From Citrobacter youngae ATCC 29220 (lineage in GTDB: Bacteria; Pseudomonadota; Gammaproteobacteria; Enterobacterales; Enterobacteriaceae), in the NCBI RefSeq assembly GCF_000155975.1, contig NZ_GG730300.1, positions 350,159 through 414,158 of the forward strand: a DNA stretch of 64,000 bases, written 5' to 3'. The position numbers were made by a program, and so were the translations under genes. The notes below the pieces were generated by a model. It had not been told where the DNA came from. It worked only from the letters and a program-made list of their open reading frames with translations, and did not search any database. This document shows positions 1-9,566 of this stretch, one piece after another; position 1 is the stretch's first letter, and every line of letters starts with the position of its first letter.

Positions 1-977
1 TGATCACCCTCGGCGTATTTATGCTGGGGTATCTCTACTGCCTGACGCAGTTTCCGGCTTTTGCTTCCACCCGGGTGATTTGCAATATCCTGACCGATAA
101 CGCTTTTTTAGGCATCATCGCCGTCGGTATGACCTTCGTGATTCTCTCTGGCGGGATCGACCTTTCCGTCGGCTCGGTGATCGCCTTTACCGGCGTATTT
201 CTGGCGAAGGCGATTGGCTACTGGGGGATTTCTCCGCTGGTGGCGTTCCCGCTGATCCTGCTGATGGGCTGCGCGTTCGGCGCGTTTATGGGGTTACTGA
301 TTGATGCGCTGAAGATCCCGGCATTTATCATTACCCTGGCGGGAATGTTCTTCCTGCGCGGCGTTAGCTATCTGGTTTCTGAAGAGTCGATCCCGATTAA
401 CCATCCGGTTTATGACATGCTCTCAAGCCTGGCATGGAAAATCCCCGGCGGCGGCCGCCTGAGCGCGATGGGGCTGCTGATGCTGGCGGTGGTGGTCATC
501 GGCATATTCCTCGCGCACCGTACGCGGTTCGGTAATCAGGTGTACGCGATTGGCGGCAACGCCACCTCCGCCAACCTGATGGGGATCTCCACCCGCAGCA
601 CCACCATCCGCATTTATATGCTGTCTACCGGGCTGGCGACGTTGGCCGGGATTGTTTTTTCCATTTACACCCAGGCCGGTTATGCGCTGGCGGGCGTTGG
701 CGTCGAGCTGGATGCGATAGCCTCGGTGGTGATTGGCGGAACGCTGCTGAGCGGTGGGGTCGGGACGGTTTTAGGTACCCTGTTTGGCGTCGCCATTCAG
801 GGGCTGATCCAGACCTACATTAATTTTGACGGCACATTAAGTTCCTGGTGGACCAAGATCGCGATTGGCATTTTATTGTTTATTTTTATTGCCTTACAAC
901 GCGGTCTCACGGTGCTTTGGGAAAATCGTCAAAGCTCGCCGGTCACCCGCGTGAGCACGGCTGCAACACCAAAGTAA
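1..977 (+). CDS. yjfF: YjfF, galactofuranose ABC transporter permease (5' truncated)
   Basis: Inner-membrane permease of a sugar ABC importer (BPD_transp_2 / RbsC-like family). In E. coli it works with YtfQ, YtfR and YtfT to import galactofuranose. The reading frame is open from base 3 to the left edge, so the start codon lies outside the window; the first in-window ATG, at 21, is internal by comparison with remembered E. coli YjfF. Repeated hydrophobic segments and the typical permease motif GGIDLSVGS (about residue 50 from the first Met) are visible. The polar C-terminus ends at a TAA. It would be the last gene of the ytfQRT-yjfF operon. Confidence 0.93.
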   Translation, partial: ITLGVFMLGYLYCLTQFPAFASTRVICNILTDNAFLGIIAVGMTFVILSGGIDLSVGSVIAFTGVFLAKAIGYWGISPLVAFPLILLMGCAFGAFMGLLIDALKIPAFIITLAGMFFLRGVSYLVSEESIPINHPVYDMLSSLAWKIPGGGRLSAMGLLMLAVVVIGIFLAHRTRFGNQVYAIGGNATSANLMGISTRSTTIRIYMLSTGLATLAGIVFSIYTQAGYALAGVGVELDAIASVVIGGTLLSGGVGTVLGTLFGVAIQGLIQTYINFDGTLSSWWTKIAIGILLFIFIALQRGLTVLWENRQSSPVTRVSTAATPK

Positions 978-1009
978 CATCATGATTTTTCAGAAAACAT
1001 TTAAATACC

Positions 1010-1036
1010 TAAACTTTTTCCGGTTGTAGTCGATAG
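1010..1036 (+). promoter_or_regulatory. FliA (sigma-28) promoter of the chemoreceptor gene
   Basis: TAAACTTT (1010-1017), an 11-base spacer, then GTCGATAG (1029-1036). This fits the flagellar class 3 consensus TAAAGTTT-N11-GCCGATAA with three mismatches and exact spacing. It lies 44 bases before the start of a methyl-accepting chemotaxis gene, which is where such promoters are found. The assignment is inference from the motif. Confidence 0.8.
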
Positions 1037-1070
1037 GTTCTGTACAGGTCTGTTTTAACCCTACAACCGG
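1020..1070. repeat. Perfect 10-bp inverted repeat around the chemoreceptor promoter
   Basis: CCGGTTGTAG (1020-1029) is mirrored exactly by CTACAACCGG (1061-1070). The left arm overlaps the spacer and first base of the sigma-28 -10 element; the right arm is just before the start codon. There is no T-run, so it is not an ordinary terminator. It could be an operator or the remains of a repeat. Confidence 0.6.
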
Positions 1071-1080
1071 AAATATAACG

Positions 1081-2193
1081 ATGCCAAAATCCCTTTCAAT
1101 TCGATCAAGTTTGTTGGTGTTATTGTCTCTGCTGGCGTTTCTGCTGTTGCTGACCGGCGGGATGGGACTTTACGCCTCTACCCGTATTATTACTTCATTG
1201 ATTTATCACGGTATTATGAGCGCAGCGATGCTGGCTGCCATCGCCTTGCTGGCGGTTATTTGGTTTATGCTGCGAAATAAGTTTCTCAAACCGCTGGATA
1301 ATATGGTTGAACAGCTGGAACGCCTGGCAACGGGGGATTTGTCGCCGGTTACTGCACTGTCGGCCAGCGCCGAATTTAACCGCCTCAACGCGGCAATGGA
1401 TGAAATGCGCCATGCGCTGGGCGACTCGGTGCAGCGCGTACGTGATGCCAGTTCGCAAATTGATATCGGCAGCCGTGAACTGACGGCCGGGAACCAACAT
1501 CTGGCGCAGCGTACTGAATCGACAGCCACGTCGCTGGAACAGACCGCTGCCAGCATGGAAGAGTTAACGGCGACCGTGAAACAGAATGCGGACAACGCCG
1601 AGCAGGCGCATCAGCTGGCAAAATCGGTCTCGGATACCGCCGATCGCGGCAGCGAGATGGTGTGCTATGTGATCGAGAAAATGCGCGATATTGCCGGCAG
1701 TTCCAGTCGAATTGCCGACATTCTTGGCGTGATTGACGGCATTGCATTTCAGACCAATATTCTGGCGCTCAATGCGTCCGTTGAGGCGGCGCGGGCCGGT
1801 GAGCAAGGGCGTGGCTTTGCGGTGGTGGCCGGTGAAGTACGCAATCTGGCCAGCCGCAGCGCCGAAGCGGCAAAAGAGATCCGGGCGCTAATCAGTGATT
1901 CACACACCCACGTGGGTGAAGGCAGCGAACTGGCGCAGCAGGCGGGCGAAACCATGGATGAGATTGCCACAGAAGTGATGCGCATGACCAAACTGATGCG
2001 TGAAATCGCCAGCGCGTCCCAGGAGCAGAGCCGTGGGATTGAGCAGGTGAATATTGCGGTGATGCAGATGGATGAAACGGCGCAGCAAAATGCGGCGCTG
2101 GTACAGCAGTCTTCAGCGGCTACCCGCTCGCTGGAAGCGCAGTCGCACGCGCTACTGGAGGCGATGGCCGCGTTTAAGCTACAGTCAGCGTAA
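1081..2193 (+). CDS. Methyl-accepting chemotaxis protein lacking a periplasmic sensor domain
   Basis: Chemoreceptor of 370 residues that should signal through CheA/CheW. Two hydrophobic segments (about 9-31 and 40-64) are separated by only about eight residues. A HAMP domain (about 65-117) follows, then a long coiled-coil signalling domain with the conserved hairpin tip ([20 protein letters not shown], about 223-242). Tar and Tsr carry roughly 150 periplasmic residues between their transmembrane segments; here that ligand-binding domain is missing with the frame intact. The C-terminal NWETF tether for CheR/CheB is also absent. A sigma-28 promoter precedes it. It is absent from this place (yjfF-fbp) in E. 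coli. What it senses is unknown; membrane state, cytoplasmic signals or a helper role are possible. Confidence 0.9.
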   Translation: MPKSLSIRSSLLVLLSLLAFLLLLTGGMGLYASTRIITSLIYHGIMSAAMLAAIALLAVIWFMLRNKFLKPLDNMVEQLERLATGDLSPVTALSASAEFNRLNAAMDEMRHALGDSVQRVRDASSQIDIGSRELTAGNQHLAQRTESTATSLEQTAASMEELTATVKQNADNAEQAHQLAKSVSDTADRGSEMVCYVIEKMRDIAGSSSRIADILGVIDGIAFQTNILALNASVEAARAGEQGRGFAVVAGEVRNLASRSAEAAKEIRALISDSHTHVGEGSELAQQAGETMDEIATEVMRMTKLMREIASASQEQSRGIEQVNIAVMQMDETAQQNAALVQQSSAATRSLEAQSHALLEAMAAFKLQSA

Positions 2194-2199
2194 CCGAAC

Positions 2200-2278
2200 G
2201 TAGGCCTGATAAGGCGAAGCCGCCATCAGGCAATGTCACTACATCATGCCGGATGGCGCTTCGCTTATCCGGCCTACA
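2200..2278. repeat. REP/BIME pair between the chemoreceptor gene and fbp
   Basis: Two inverted REP units (about 2200-2232 and 2246-2278) with the usual GTAGGCCTGATAAGGCG and GCCGGATGGCGC...CGGCCTAC sequences, lying between convergent genes. A third partial unit follows near 2286. Confidence 0.9.
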
Positions 2279-2304
2279 ACGTGCAGTAGGCCGGGATAGG
2301 GCGT

Positions 2305-3303
2305 TTACGCGTCCGGGAACTCGCGGATAAAGCGTTCTACATCTTCGACCATATGGTCGTTGCCCACGAAAAAGGAGCGGCGCTGGTGCAGGCTTTCCGG
2401 AATGATATCCAGAATACGCTCTTTACCATCGCTGGCCTTGCCGCCCGCCTGCTCGGCCAGGAAGGCCATCGGGTTGCATTCGTACAGCAGACGCAGTTTT
2501 CCTTGCGGGTGGCTGGCGGTGCTTGGGTACAGGTAGATCCCGCCTTTCAGCAGGTTACGGTGGAAGTCCGCAACCAGAGAGCCAATGTAGCGCGAGGTGT
2601 ACGGGCGCTGGGTTGACTTATCTTCTTCCTGGCAGAATTTAATGTACTTCTTCACGCCATTCGGGAATTTGATGTAGTTGCCTTCGTTAATGGAGTACGT
2701 ACTGCCTTTTACCGGGAAGCGCATACGTTCCTGGCTGAGGCAGAATACGCCCAGCGAAGGATCGTAGGTGAAGGCGTGTACGCCACAGCCGGTGGTATAT
2801 ACCAGCATGGTGGAAGAACCATAAACAACGTAGCCCGCAGCAACCTGCTTGTTGCCGGGCTGCAGGAAATCTTCTTCCGTGACCGGCGTGCCGACTGGGG
2901 TTACGCGGCGGTAAATAGAGAAAATCGTACCGACAGAGACGTTAACATCGATGTTGGATGAGCCATCCAGCGGATCCATCAGCACAACATATTTTGCGTG
3001 TTCACAGCCTTCAAAGACGACGATTTCATCTTCTTCTTCCGAGGCAATGCCCGCCACAATGTCGCGCGCCTTCAGTGCAGCTTTCAGTTTTTCGTTCGCG
3101 AACAGATCGAGTTTTTGCTGAACCTCTCCCTGCACGTTCTCAGCACCGCTGGCACCCAGGATATCGACCAGACCGGCCTTATTGATATCGCGGTGGATGA
3201 TCTTGGCGCCCAGCTTTATTGCCGATAACAAAGCAGTGAGTTCACCGGTAGCATGAGAAAACTCGTGCTGCTTTTCGACAATAAATTCACCTAACGTTTT
3301 CAT
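2305..3303 (-). CDS. fbp: Fructose-1,6-bisphosphatase, class I
   Basis: Hydrolyses fructose 1,6-bisphosphate to fructose 6-phosphate in gluconeogenesis, in the cytoplasm. The 332 residues match the E. coli enzyme in length. The metal/phosphate motif [13 protein letters not shown] and the preceding acidic run ASEEEDE are clear. The open frame extends upstream to 3486, but the start at 3303 (MKTLGEF...) is chosen because it matches the family and has the purine-rich AGGGAAAG ahead of it. It is divergent from mpl. Confidence 0.97.
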   Translation of the reverse strand: MKTLGEFIVEKQHEFSHATGELTALLSAIKLGAKIIHRDINKAGLVDILGASGAENVQGEVQQKLDLFANEKLKAALKARDIVAGIASEEEDEIVVFEGCEHAKYVVLMDPLDGSSNIDVNVSVGTIFSIYRRVTPVGTPVTEEDFLQPGNKQVAAGYVVYGSSTMLVYTTGCGVHAFTYDPSLGVFCLSQERMRFPVKGSTYSINEGNYIKFPNGVKKYIKFCQEEDKSTQRPYTSRYIGSLVADFHRNLLKGGIYLYPSTASHPQGKLRLLYECNPMAFLAEQAGGKASDGKERILDIIPESLHQRRSFFVGNDHMVEDVERFIREFPDA

Positions 3304-3478
3304 AACACTTTCCCTGCAATTTATGTGGAGTAAAGCGACCGCAACAATATTAACAAATATTTCCATTGTTGCGCTTAGGTGAATCGCGCCAGCAAACAAC
3401 GGAATATCCCGAAATGCGTTTCTCACTTGCCGGACATGTGCGTAAAATGGCCCCCAGATTAAAAAAGGATAGTGACGT

Positions 3479-4855
3479 ATGCGCATTCATATTTTGGGAA
3501 TTTGTGGCACTTTCATGGGTGGTCTGGCGATGCTGGCGCGCTCGCTCGGTCATGAAGTAACCGGTTCGGACGCCAATGTGTATCCGCCGATGAGTACCCT
3601 GCTTGAAAAGCAAGGGATTGATTTGATTCAGGGTTATGATGCCAGCCAGCTCGACCCGCAGCCGGACCTGGTGATCATCGGCAACGCCATGACCCGCGGT
3701 AATCCGTGCGTGGAAGCGGTGCTGGAAAAGAACATTCCGTTCATGTCTGGCCCGCAGTGGCTGCATGACTTTGTCCTGCGCGATCGCTGGGTGCTGGCGG
3801 TGGCGGGAACGCACGGCAAAACCACCACCGCCGGAATGGCGACCTGGATCCTCGAAGCCTGCGGCTATAAGCCAGGGTTTGTGATCGGCGGCGTACCGGG
3901 TAACTTTGAGGTTTCCGCGCGCTTGGGCGAAAGCGACTTCTTCGTGATTGAAGCGGATGAATACGACTGCGCCTTCTTCGATAAACGTTCTAAATTCGTG
4001 CATTACTGCCCGCGTACGCTGATCCTCAACAATCTTGAGTTCGATCACGCGGATATCTTTGACGACCTGAAGGCGATCCAGAAACAGTTCCACCACCTGG
4101 TGCGTATCGTGCCGGGCCAGGGACGCATCATCTACCCGGAAAACGACATCAATCTGAAACAGACGATGGCGATGGGCTGCTGGAGCGAACAAGAGCTGGT
4201 GGGCGAACAAGGTCACTGGCAGGCGAAAAAGCTGACTACCGATGCTTCCGAGTGGGAAGTGTGGCTGGATGGTGAAAACGTCGGCGTGGTGAAGTGGGGC
4301 CTGGTCGGCGAGCACAACATGCACAACGGTCTGATGGCGATTGCCGCTGCCCGTCATGTTGGCGTCGTACCTGCCGACGCGGCGAATGCGCTGGGTTCGT
4401 TCATCAACGCCCGTCGTCGTCTTGAACTGCGCGGCGAAGCCAACGGCGTGACGGTGTATGACGATTTTGCCCATCACCCGACGGCGATTCTGGCAACGCT
4501 TGCCGCGCTGCGCGGTAAAGTGGGCGGCACCGCGCGCATTATCGCGGTACTGGAGCCTCGCTCGAACACCATGAAAATGGGTCTGTGCAAAGACGATCTG
4601 GCGCCATCGTTAGGACGCGCGGATGAAGTGTTCCTGCTGCAACCGCCGCATATTCCGTGGCAGGTAGCCGAAGTCGCGGAAGCCTGCGTACAGCCTGCGC
4701 ACTGGAGTGGCGATGTCGATGCGCTGGCGGATATGGTGGTGAAAACCGCACAGCCAGGCGATCACATCCTGGTGATGAGCAACGGCGGGTTTGGCGGTAT
4801 TCATCAAAAACTGCTGGACGGCCTGGCGAAGAAAGCCCAGGCAGAAGAAGAGTAA
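3479..4855 (+). CDS. mpl: UDP-N-acetylmuramate:L-Ala-gamma-D-Glu-meso-DAP ligase
   Basis: Murein peptide ligase that reattaches recycled tripeptide to UDP-MurNAc in peptidoglycan recycling. It has 458 residues. The Mur-ligase N-terminal dinucleotide-like fold begins [15 protein letters not shown]; the ATP loop GTHGKTTT is near residue 111; the central motif [13 protein letters not shown] and the C-terminal domain with the [10 protein letters not shown] motif follow. A good AAAGGA ribosome site precedes the ATG. It is divergent from fbp, with about 175 bases for both promoters. Confidence 0.97.
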   Translation: MRIHILGICGTFMGGLAMLARSLGHEVTGSDANVYPPMSTLLEKQGIDLIQGYDASQLDPQPDLVIIGNAMTRGNPCVEAVLEKNIPFMSGPQWLHDFVLRDRWVLAVAGTHGKTTTAGMATWILEACGYKPGFVIGGVPGNFEVSARLGESDFFVIEADEYDCAFFDKRSKFVHYCPRTLILNNLEFDHADIFDDLKAIQKQFHHLVRIVPGQGRIIYPENDINLKQTMAMGCWSEQELVGEQGHWQAKKLTTDASEWEVWLDGENVGVVKWGLVGEHNMHNGLMAIAAARHVGVVPADAANALGSFINARRRLELRGEANGVTVYDDFAHHPTAILATLAALRGKVGGTARIIAVLEPRSNTMKMGLCKDDLAPSLGRADEVFLLQPPHIPWQVAEVAEACVQPAHWSGDVDALADMVVKTAQPGDHILVMSNGGFGGIHQKLLDGLAKKAQAEEE

Positions 4856-4859
4856 AAAA

Positions 4860-4935
4860 ATGCCCGGTGGCGTGACGCTTACCGGGCCTACGTTACGTTG
4901 TAGGCCGGATAAGGTATTTGCACCGCCATCCGGCA
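4860..4935. repeat. REP pair between mpl and darP
   Basis: Two hairpin units: GCCCGGTGGCG...CCGGGCCTAC (about 4860-4891) and GTAGGCCGGATAAGG...CGCCATCCGGCA (4900-4935). They lie between converging genes. Confidence 0.9.
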
Positions 4936-4954
4936 CTTTCGGCAGACGAAGAGG

Positions 4955-5506
4955 TTAGGCTTCGTTTTCCGCCAGTTCACGCAGATACTGGAAGATCTGA
5001 CGCGCTGATTTCGGCGGCTTGTTGCCTTCTTGCTCTTTCTTCGCATTGCGAATCAGAGAACGAAGCTGCTGGCGATCGGCGTTTGGCCACAGGTTCAGCA
5101 CCTCCGCTACCGCATCATCACCTTCGACGATCAGACGATCGCGCAATTGCTCAAGTTTGTGAAACAGTACAACCTGTTGGTTGTGACGGTTTTTCAGCTT
5201 GTCCAGCGCCTGACGGATAGGATCAACATCGCGCTGGCGCAACATTTTGCCAATCAGCTGCAGCTGACGGCGGCGACCTTCCATCTTAATACGCTGAGCC
5301 AGCTCAATCGCGGCACGTAAATCCGCGTCGAGCGGGATTTTATCCAGCGCGTTTTTCCCCAGTTTTACCAGTTCCACGCCCAGGTGTTTTAACTCCTCGG
5401 CGTCACGTTTTATTTCACTTTTACTGACCCAGATAATTTCATCGTCTTCGTCTTCGATGTCATCACCGGGAACGTCGTCGAGCCAGTCTTCGGGCTGCTT
5501 AGTCAT
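4955..5506 (-). CDS. darP: Ribosome-associated protein DarP (YjgA)
   Basis: Small cytoplasmic protein (183 residues) that associates with late 50S ribosome precursors; DUF615 family. The acidic N-terminus ([17 protein letters not shown]) followed by a basic helical body rich in KLKNRHNQQ-type sequence is typical. It is divergent from tldE, as in E. coli. A purine-rich site precedes the ATG. Confidence 0.95.
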   Translation of the reverse strand: MTKQPEDWLDDVPGDDIEDEDDEIIWVSKSEIKRDAEELKHLGVELVKLGKNALDKIPLDADLRAAIELAQRIKMEGRRRQLQLIGKMLRQRDVDPIRQALDKLKNRHNQQVVLFHKLEQLRDRLIVEGDDAVAEVLNLWPNADRQQLRSLIRNAKKEQEGNKPPKSARQIFQYLRELAENEA

Positions 5507-5601
5507 GTCAGGCTCCTTAAAAAAAGAGGCTAATGTTACCAGTTAAGATGCGCACTGAAAAACGGTTCTCTGTTAGACTTCAGAGAAACTCTCTCTACAT
5601 T

Positions 5602-6954
5602 ATGGCATTCATGATGAAAGTAATCTCACAAGTTGAAGCGCAGCGTAAGATTCTGCAAGAAGCGGTCTCGACGGCGCTGGAATTAGCGTCAGGTAAGTCG
5701 GATGGCGCGGAAGTCGCTGTTAGCAAGACCACGGGCATTAGCGTCAGCACCCGTTATGGTGAAGTGGAGAACGTAGAATTCAATAGCGACGGCGCGCTGG
5801 GAATTACGGTTTATCACCAGAACCGTAAGGGCAGCGCCTCGTCCACCGATTTAAGTCCGCAGGCGATTGCGCGTACCGTGCAGGCCGCGCTGGACATCGC
5901 GCGTTACACTTCGCCGGACCCGTGCGCGGGCGTGGCGGATAAAGAGCTGCTGGCTTTTGATGCGCCCGATTTAGACCTGTTCCACCCGGCGGAAGTCTCG
6001 CCGGATGAAGCTATCGAACTGGCTGCCCGCGCTGAACAGGCGGCGCTGCAGGCCGATAAGCGTATCACCAACACCGAAGGCGGCAGCTTTAACAGCCATT
6101 ACGGCATCAAAGTGTTTGGTAACAGCCACGGCATGCTGCAGGGCTACTGCTCCACGCGTCATTCCCTTTCCAGCTGCGTGATCGCGGAAGAGAATGGCGA
6201 TATGGAGCGTGATTACGCTTACACCATTGGCCGGGCGATGGGCGATCTGCAAACGCCGGAGTGGGTAGGGGCAGACTGCGCGCGCCGTACCTTATCCCGT
6301 CTGTCGCCGCGTAAGCTTTCCACCATGAAAGCGCCGGTGATTTTCGCCAATGAAGTGGCGACCGGGCTGTTTGGCCACCTGGTCGGCGCGATTGCCGGCG
6401 GTTCGGTGTATCGTAAATCCACCTTCCTGCTCGACTCGCTGGGCAAACAAATTCTGCCGGAATGGTTGACCATTGAAGAACATCCGCACCTGCTAAAAGG
6501 GCTGGCATCGTCGCCGTTCGACAGCGAAGGCGTACGCACCGAACGCCGTGACATCATTAAGGACGGCGTGCTGACCCAGTGGCTGCTGACCAACTATTCC
6601 GCCCGCAAGCTGGGGCTGAAGAGCACCGGTCATGCGGGCGGGATCCACAACTGGCGAATTCCGGGGCAGGGTCTAAGCTTCGAGCAGTTGCTCAAAGAGA
6701 TGGGCACAGGGCTGGTGGTGACCGAGCTGATGGGGCAGGGCGTAAGCGGCATTACCGGCGATTACTCGCGCGGCGCGGCGGGCTTCTGGGTCGAAAACGG
6801 CGAAATTCAGTACCCGGTGAGTGAAATTACCATCGCCGGTAACTTAAAAGAGATGTGGCGTAATATCGTCACCGTCGGCAACGATATTGAAACGCGCAGT
6901 AATATTCAGTGTGGTTCGGTCCTGTTGCCGGAGATGAAGATCGCCGGGCAATAA
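5602..6954 (+). CDS. tldE: Metalloprotease complex subunit TldE (PmbA)
   Basis: Partner of TldD; the heterodimer degrades unfolded peptides, matures microcin B17 and affects CcdA turnover. It has 450 residues, as in E. coli. TldE lacks the HExxxH zinc site that TldD carries, and none is seen here. The frame is open from 5533, but [16 protein letters not shown] at 5602 matches the known N-terminus. It is divergent from darP. Confidence 0.96.
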   Translation: MAFMMKVISQVEAQRKILQEAVSTALELASGKSDGAEVAVSKTTGISVSTRYGEVENVEFNSDGALGITVYHQNRKGSASSTDLSPQAIARTVQAALDIARYTSPDPCAGVADKELLAFDAPDLDLFHPAEVSPDEAIELAARAEQAALQADKRITNTEGGSFNSHYGIKVFGNSHGMLQGYCSTRHSLSSCVIAEENGDMERDYAYTIGRAMGDLQTPEWVGADCARRTLSRLSPRKLSTMKAPVIFANEVATGLFGHLVGAIAGGSVYRKSTFLLDSLGKQILPEWLTIEEHPHLLKGLASSPFDSEGVRTERRDIIKDGVLTQWLLTNYSARKLGLKSTGHAGGIHNWRIPGQGLSFEQLLKEMGTGLVVTELMGQGVSGITGDYSRGAAGFWVENGEIQYPVSEITIAGNLKEMWRNIVTVGNDIETRSNIQCGSVLLPEMKIAGQ

Positions 6955-7040
6955 TACCCGTCATACTTCAAGCTGTGGCGTGAATTATTGAGGGTATCTG
7001 GCGTTTGTTTATTTTTGAATAATAAAAAAGGAAGTGAGCA

Positions 7041-7427
7041 ATGCGTAAACACCTGTTAGCGATCGTCGCAGCTTCAACGCTGGTTCTTGGTTCTTCTGCG
7101 TTTGCAGCCGATCTTGAAGATGACATGGGGATCCTCAACGACAACCTGAAAATCGTCGAAAAAACGGATAATGCGACTGAACTGAAAGACGCGTTAACCA
7201 AAATGCGCGCCGCCGCGCTGGACGCGCAAAAAGGCACGCCGCCGAAGCTGGAAAACAAATCCCCGGACAGCCCGGAGATGAAGGATTTCCGCCACGGCTT
7301 TGACACGCTGATCGGTCAGATCGACGGCGCGCTGAAGCTGGCGAACGAAGGTAAGGTCAAAGAGGCGAAAGCCGTTGCGGAAGACCTGAAAGCCACGCGC
7401 AACGAAAACCACAAGAAGTTCCGCTAA
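7041..7427 (+). CDS. cybC: Cytochrome b562, periplasmic
   Basis: Four-helix-bundle haem protein of the periplasm. The 128 residues start with a signal peptide (about 1-22, ending SSAFAA). Mature residues include the axial ligands Met7 (ADLEDDM) and a His near the C-terminus ([10 protein letters not shown]), the two known haem b ligands. An AAGGAAGTGAG ribosome site precedes the ATG. It is intact and full length. Confidence 0.95.
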   Translation: MRKHLLAIVAASTLVLGSSAFAADLEDDMGILNDNLKIVEKTDNATELKDALTKMRAAALDAQKGTPPKLENKSPDSPEMKDFRHGFDTLIGQIDGALKLANEGKVKEAKAVAEDLKATRNENHKKFR

Positions 7428-7452
7428 TCTGTTGGATCCGGCCTGCATAACC

Positions 7453-7490
7453 GTAGGCCGGATAAGACGCGACAGCGTCGCCATCCGGCA
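7453..7490. repeat. REP element downstream of cybC
   Basis: Single REP unit GTAGGCCGGATAAGACGCG...CGCCATCCGGCA. The rest of the 7428-7772 gap holds the palindrome at 7667-7686 and presumably the promoter of the next operon; no further gene is seen there. Confidence 0.9.
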
Positions 7491-7666
7491 CCACACGCAG
7501 CATAAGTAAACGCTATACCCATCACAATTTTTCATTTTTATCACCAACGCATTGTTCGCTCCCTTCTCCGTTTTCCTGGTTCCCCTTGCGACCGCAATCA
7601 CACTTTTCCAGCAATAAATCGTGAACCTCGCCTTTTTTGCGGCACAGATCACTATCGCTGCGCGCC

Positions 7667-7686
7667 TTTCCACTTCGAAGTGGAAA
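7667..7686. promoter_or_regulatory. Perfect 20-bp palindrome, candidate operator of the SFCGS/DUF4310 operon
   Basis: TTTCCACTTCGAAGTGGAAA is fully self-complementary and centred about 96 bases before the first gene of the cassette. PRD-containing activators with EII domains (MtlR/LicR type) bind inverted repeats upstream of the -35 region, and such a regulator is encoded at the end of this operon. No strong -35 box is seen downstream, which suits an activated promoter. The binding itself is inference. Confidence 0.55.
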
Positions 7687-7772
7687 ACAACTCGCTACAA
7701 ACTTTTAACCCCCACCGCTAATTTACCCTCAGAGCCATGAGTGGGGTAAGACGAGTGAATAACGGAGCTGTA

Positions 7773-8081
7773 ATGAATGACATGGGGGAATCGGTGGAAC
7801 TGGCCGACCGCATGCTGGCGCAGGTGTATGCCTTGCTGCGTGAACGCCACATTATTCCCAACGCCGTACAGGAACAGATGCTGACGTCGCATGTTCGCGC
7901 CATGGCGCACCGCTCGGTAACGGGGGAATCCTTACCAGAAGTTGATGCCAGCTTGTTTGATGAAATATCTGCCGAATCAATGGCGCTTGCCCGCGATGTG
8001 GTCGCCGGGTTTGGCAATCTTCCCGAGGAAGAGGCCTGGCTGCTGTCGGTGCACTTCGAAGTCGCGAAAGACAACCTTTAA
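7773..8081 (+). CDS. Stand-alone PRD-domain protein (EF_0829/AHA_3910-like)
   Basis: First gene of the cassette, 102 residues. It is a single helical PTS-regulation-like domain with no DNA-binding part. Candidate phosphorylatable histidines are His40, His46 (HVRAMAHRS) and His94 (SVHFEVAKDN). The start at 7773 is chosen over the upstream ATG at 7737 because TAACGGAGCTGTA gives a well-placed ribosome site. In TIGRFAM-type families this protein always travels with the SFCGS, DUF4312, DUF4311 and DUF4310 proteins. It may report PTS phosphorylation state to the transporter or regulator; that role is inference. Confidence 0.8.
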   Translation: MNDMGESVELADRMLAQVYALLRERHIIPNAVQEQMLTSHVRAMAHRSVTGESLPEVDASLFDEISAESMALARDVVAGFGNLPEEEAWLLSVHFEVAKDNL

Positions 8082-8091
8082 GGAGCAAAAG

Positions 8092-8454
8092 ATGGAACAG
8101 ATTACCGTAGTGATTGGCGATCGTCTGGGTAAAGGCCAGAAAGTGGCGGCAGGCGTGGAGAAAGCGGGTGGCCGTGCGGTGGTGGTGCCTGGCGTGGCGG
8201 CGGATATGAAGCTAGGCGACGTGATGAAAGCGGAAAACGCCACCTTTGGTATTTCGTTTTGCGGCAGCGGCGGCGCGGGGGCAATTACCGCGCAAACCAA
8301 ATACGGCTACAAGGCGAAATACGGCATGCGCTCGGTCGATGAGGGCGTGACCGCCATCAACGAAGGCTGCAACGTGCTGGGGTTCGGTTTTATGGACAAA
8401 GAAGAACTCGGTGAGCGCCTGGTGCAGGCGTGGCAAAAGAAACACGGCGCTTAA
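8092..8454 (+). CDS. Glycine-rich SFCGS family protein
   Basis: Protein of 120 residues and unknown function, recognised by the family signature SFCGS at residues 55-59 inside a glycine-rich stretch (SFCGSGGAGAITAQ) followed by YGYKAKYGMRS. The N-terminus (ITVVIGDRLGKGQK) looks like a beta-strand and loop. Cys57 is the family-defining cysteine; Cys93 is a second one. It is soluble, with no signal peptide. AAGGAG lies 6 bases before the ATG, and the upstream stop is 10 bases away. The placement just before two membrane proteins suggests a cytoplasmic component of a transporter; a phosphocarrier role for Cys57 is speculation. Confidence 0.85.
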   Translation: MEQITVVIGDRLGKGQKVAAGVEKAGGRAVVVPGVAADMKLGDVMKAENATFGISFCGSGGAGAITAQTKYGYKAKYGMRSVDEGVTAINEGCNVLGFGFMDKEELGERLVQAWQKKHGA

Positions 8455-8456
8455 GC

Positions 8457-8756
8457 ATGAAAGAGCAATTCACCACCACGGTGAGAGTCACAGGCAAGGG
8501 GGACGCTAAAGCGCGCGCCTTTGCCGATGCCCTGAACCACGTTCAGGCGGCGGTGATGAAAGCATCGCCGCACATCTTACTGCGTATTGAGCCACAGGAT
8601 GTGCAGGTTGTTCAAGCGCGTGAAACGGTGCGCAAAGAGGCATTTTTATTTCTCTTTCTGCGCCGGGAAAGACGCACCTTCAGCGTGGAGCTGGACGTGA
8701 CCGTCAACGTGACTGCCATCAATCTCGATAAGGTGGATTTCGTTACGCAACGCTGA
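8457..8756 (+). CDS. DUF4312 family protein
   Basis: Small soluble protein (99 residues) of the DUF4312 family (EF_0831-like), always found next to the SFCGS protein. It begins two bases after the SFCGS stop codon with no clear ribosome site of its own, so translation is probably coupled. It is a mixed basic protein containing AFADALNHVQAAVMKASP and an RRERRTFSVELDV strand. No known catalytic motif is seen. It is probably a subunit of the DUF4310/4311 membrane complex. Confidence 0.82.
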   Translation: MKEQFTTTVRVTGKGDAKARAFADALNHVQAAVMKASPHILLRIEPQDVQVVQARETVRKEAFLFLFLRRERRTFSVELDVTVNVTAINLDKVDFVTQR

Positions 8757-8778
8757 TTCTCTATTAAAAGGCATAATT

Positions 8779-9555
8779 ATGTTCCTGATAATATTAATAA
8801 AATCGCTCATCATCGGCGGCCTGGTTGGCGTCGGTGTCGGCGCTGGGGCTGCACGCATGTTTCATGCGCCTACCACCCAAGGGATGGGCGCGTTTCGTAC
8901 ACTGGGAGAACTGAATTCCTGCGAAGGGGATCCGGCTTCTCACTTCTCGTTCGGCCTGGGATTTTTCTTTAACGCCTGGGCTTCTTCCGTGGCGGCAGGG
9001 GCGTTCACGCAGGACGTTGACCATCGCATCATCCCCAACTGGGGCGCCGCGGCGCTGATGATCAAAAATCGCAACGTTGGTGAAACGCTGCACGATCCTA
9101 AGCGTATGGCGATTGCCTGCGGCGTTATCGGCATGATTGTCGTGACCTTCCTGAACCTCACCGCGTCATCCGTACCGGAAGCGCTACAGGTCACCGCCGT
9201 TAAAGTGCTGGTGCCTGCGGCTAACCTGTTGGTCAACACCGTGATGCCGGTGATTTTCTGGCTGGCGGCAATTGATGCCGGTAAAAAATCCGGCTTCTGG
9301 GCCACCGTCTTCGGCGGCGCGGCGCAGCTGATTATGGGCAACGCCGTCCCTGGGCTGGTACTGGGGATTCTGATTGGCAAAGGCGTTGAGGAGAGCGGCT
9401 GGAACCACGTCACTAAAGTCATGATGGTGGCCATCGTCGCGCTGTTCGTCCTGAGCGGCTTCTTCCGCGGCTTCGACATGAAGATGATCGAATCCTTCCA
9501 TCTGACCGTGCCTGACTGGCTCGAACTTATCCACAACTCGCTCAGCGGCAAATAA
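8779..9555 (+). CDS. DUF4311 family integral membrane protein
   Basis: Polytopic inner-membrane protein, 258 residues, with about six hydrophobic segments. The first is a glycine-rich helix (IIGGLVGVGVGAGAARM, about 11-27). A loop with CEGDPASHFSFGLGFFFNAW follows, carrying several polar residues that could line a substrate path. It starts 22 bases after DUF4312 with AAAGGC upstream. It is unlike any named transporter family I recognise. With DUF4310 it probably forms the membrane part of an uptake system. Confidence 0.85.
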   Translation: MFLIILIKSLIIGGLVGVGVGAGAARMFHAPTTQGMGAFRTLGELNSCEGDPASHFSFGLGFFFNAWASSVAAGAFTQDVDHRIIPNWGAAALMIKNRNVGETLHDPKRMAIACGVIGMIVVTFLNLTASSVPEALQVTAVKVLVPAANLLVNTVMPVIFWLAAIDAGKKSGFWATVFGGAAQLIMGNAVPGLVLGILIGKGVEESGWNHVTKVMMVAIVALFVLSGFFRGFDMKMIESFHLTVPDWLELIHNSLSGK

Positions 9556-9566
9556 CGGAGGCCATC

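Noticed and set aside
3304-3486. 61-codon N-terminal extension of fbp
   Set aside because: It would overlap the mpl start region, is absent from the family, and the 3303 start has a ribosome site.
3350-4477. 375-codon open frame on the minus strand
   Set aside because: Antisense to mpl; composition (many His, Gln, Arg) is typical of a shadow frame.
7577-7589. TGGTTCCCCTTGC as a sigma-54 promoter of the cassette
   Set aside because: The GG and GC elements are only 8 bases apart instead of 10, and the regulator has no sigma-54 AAA+ domain.
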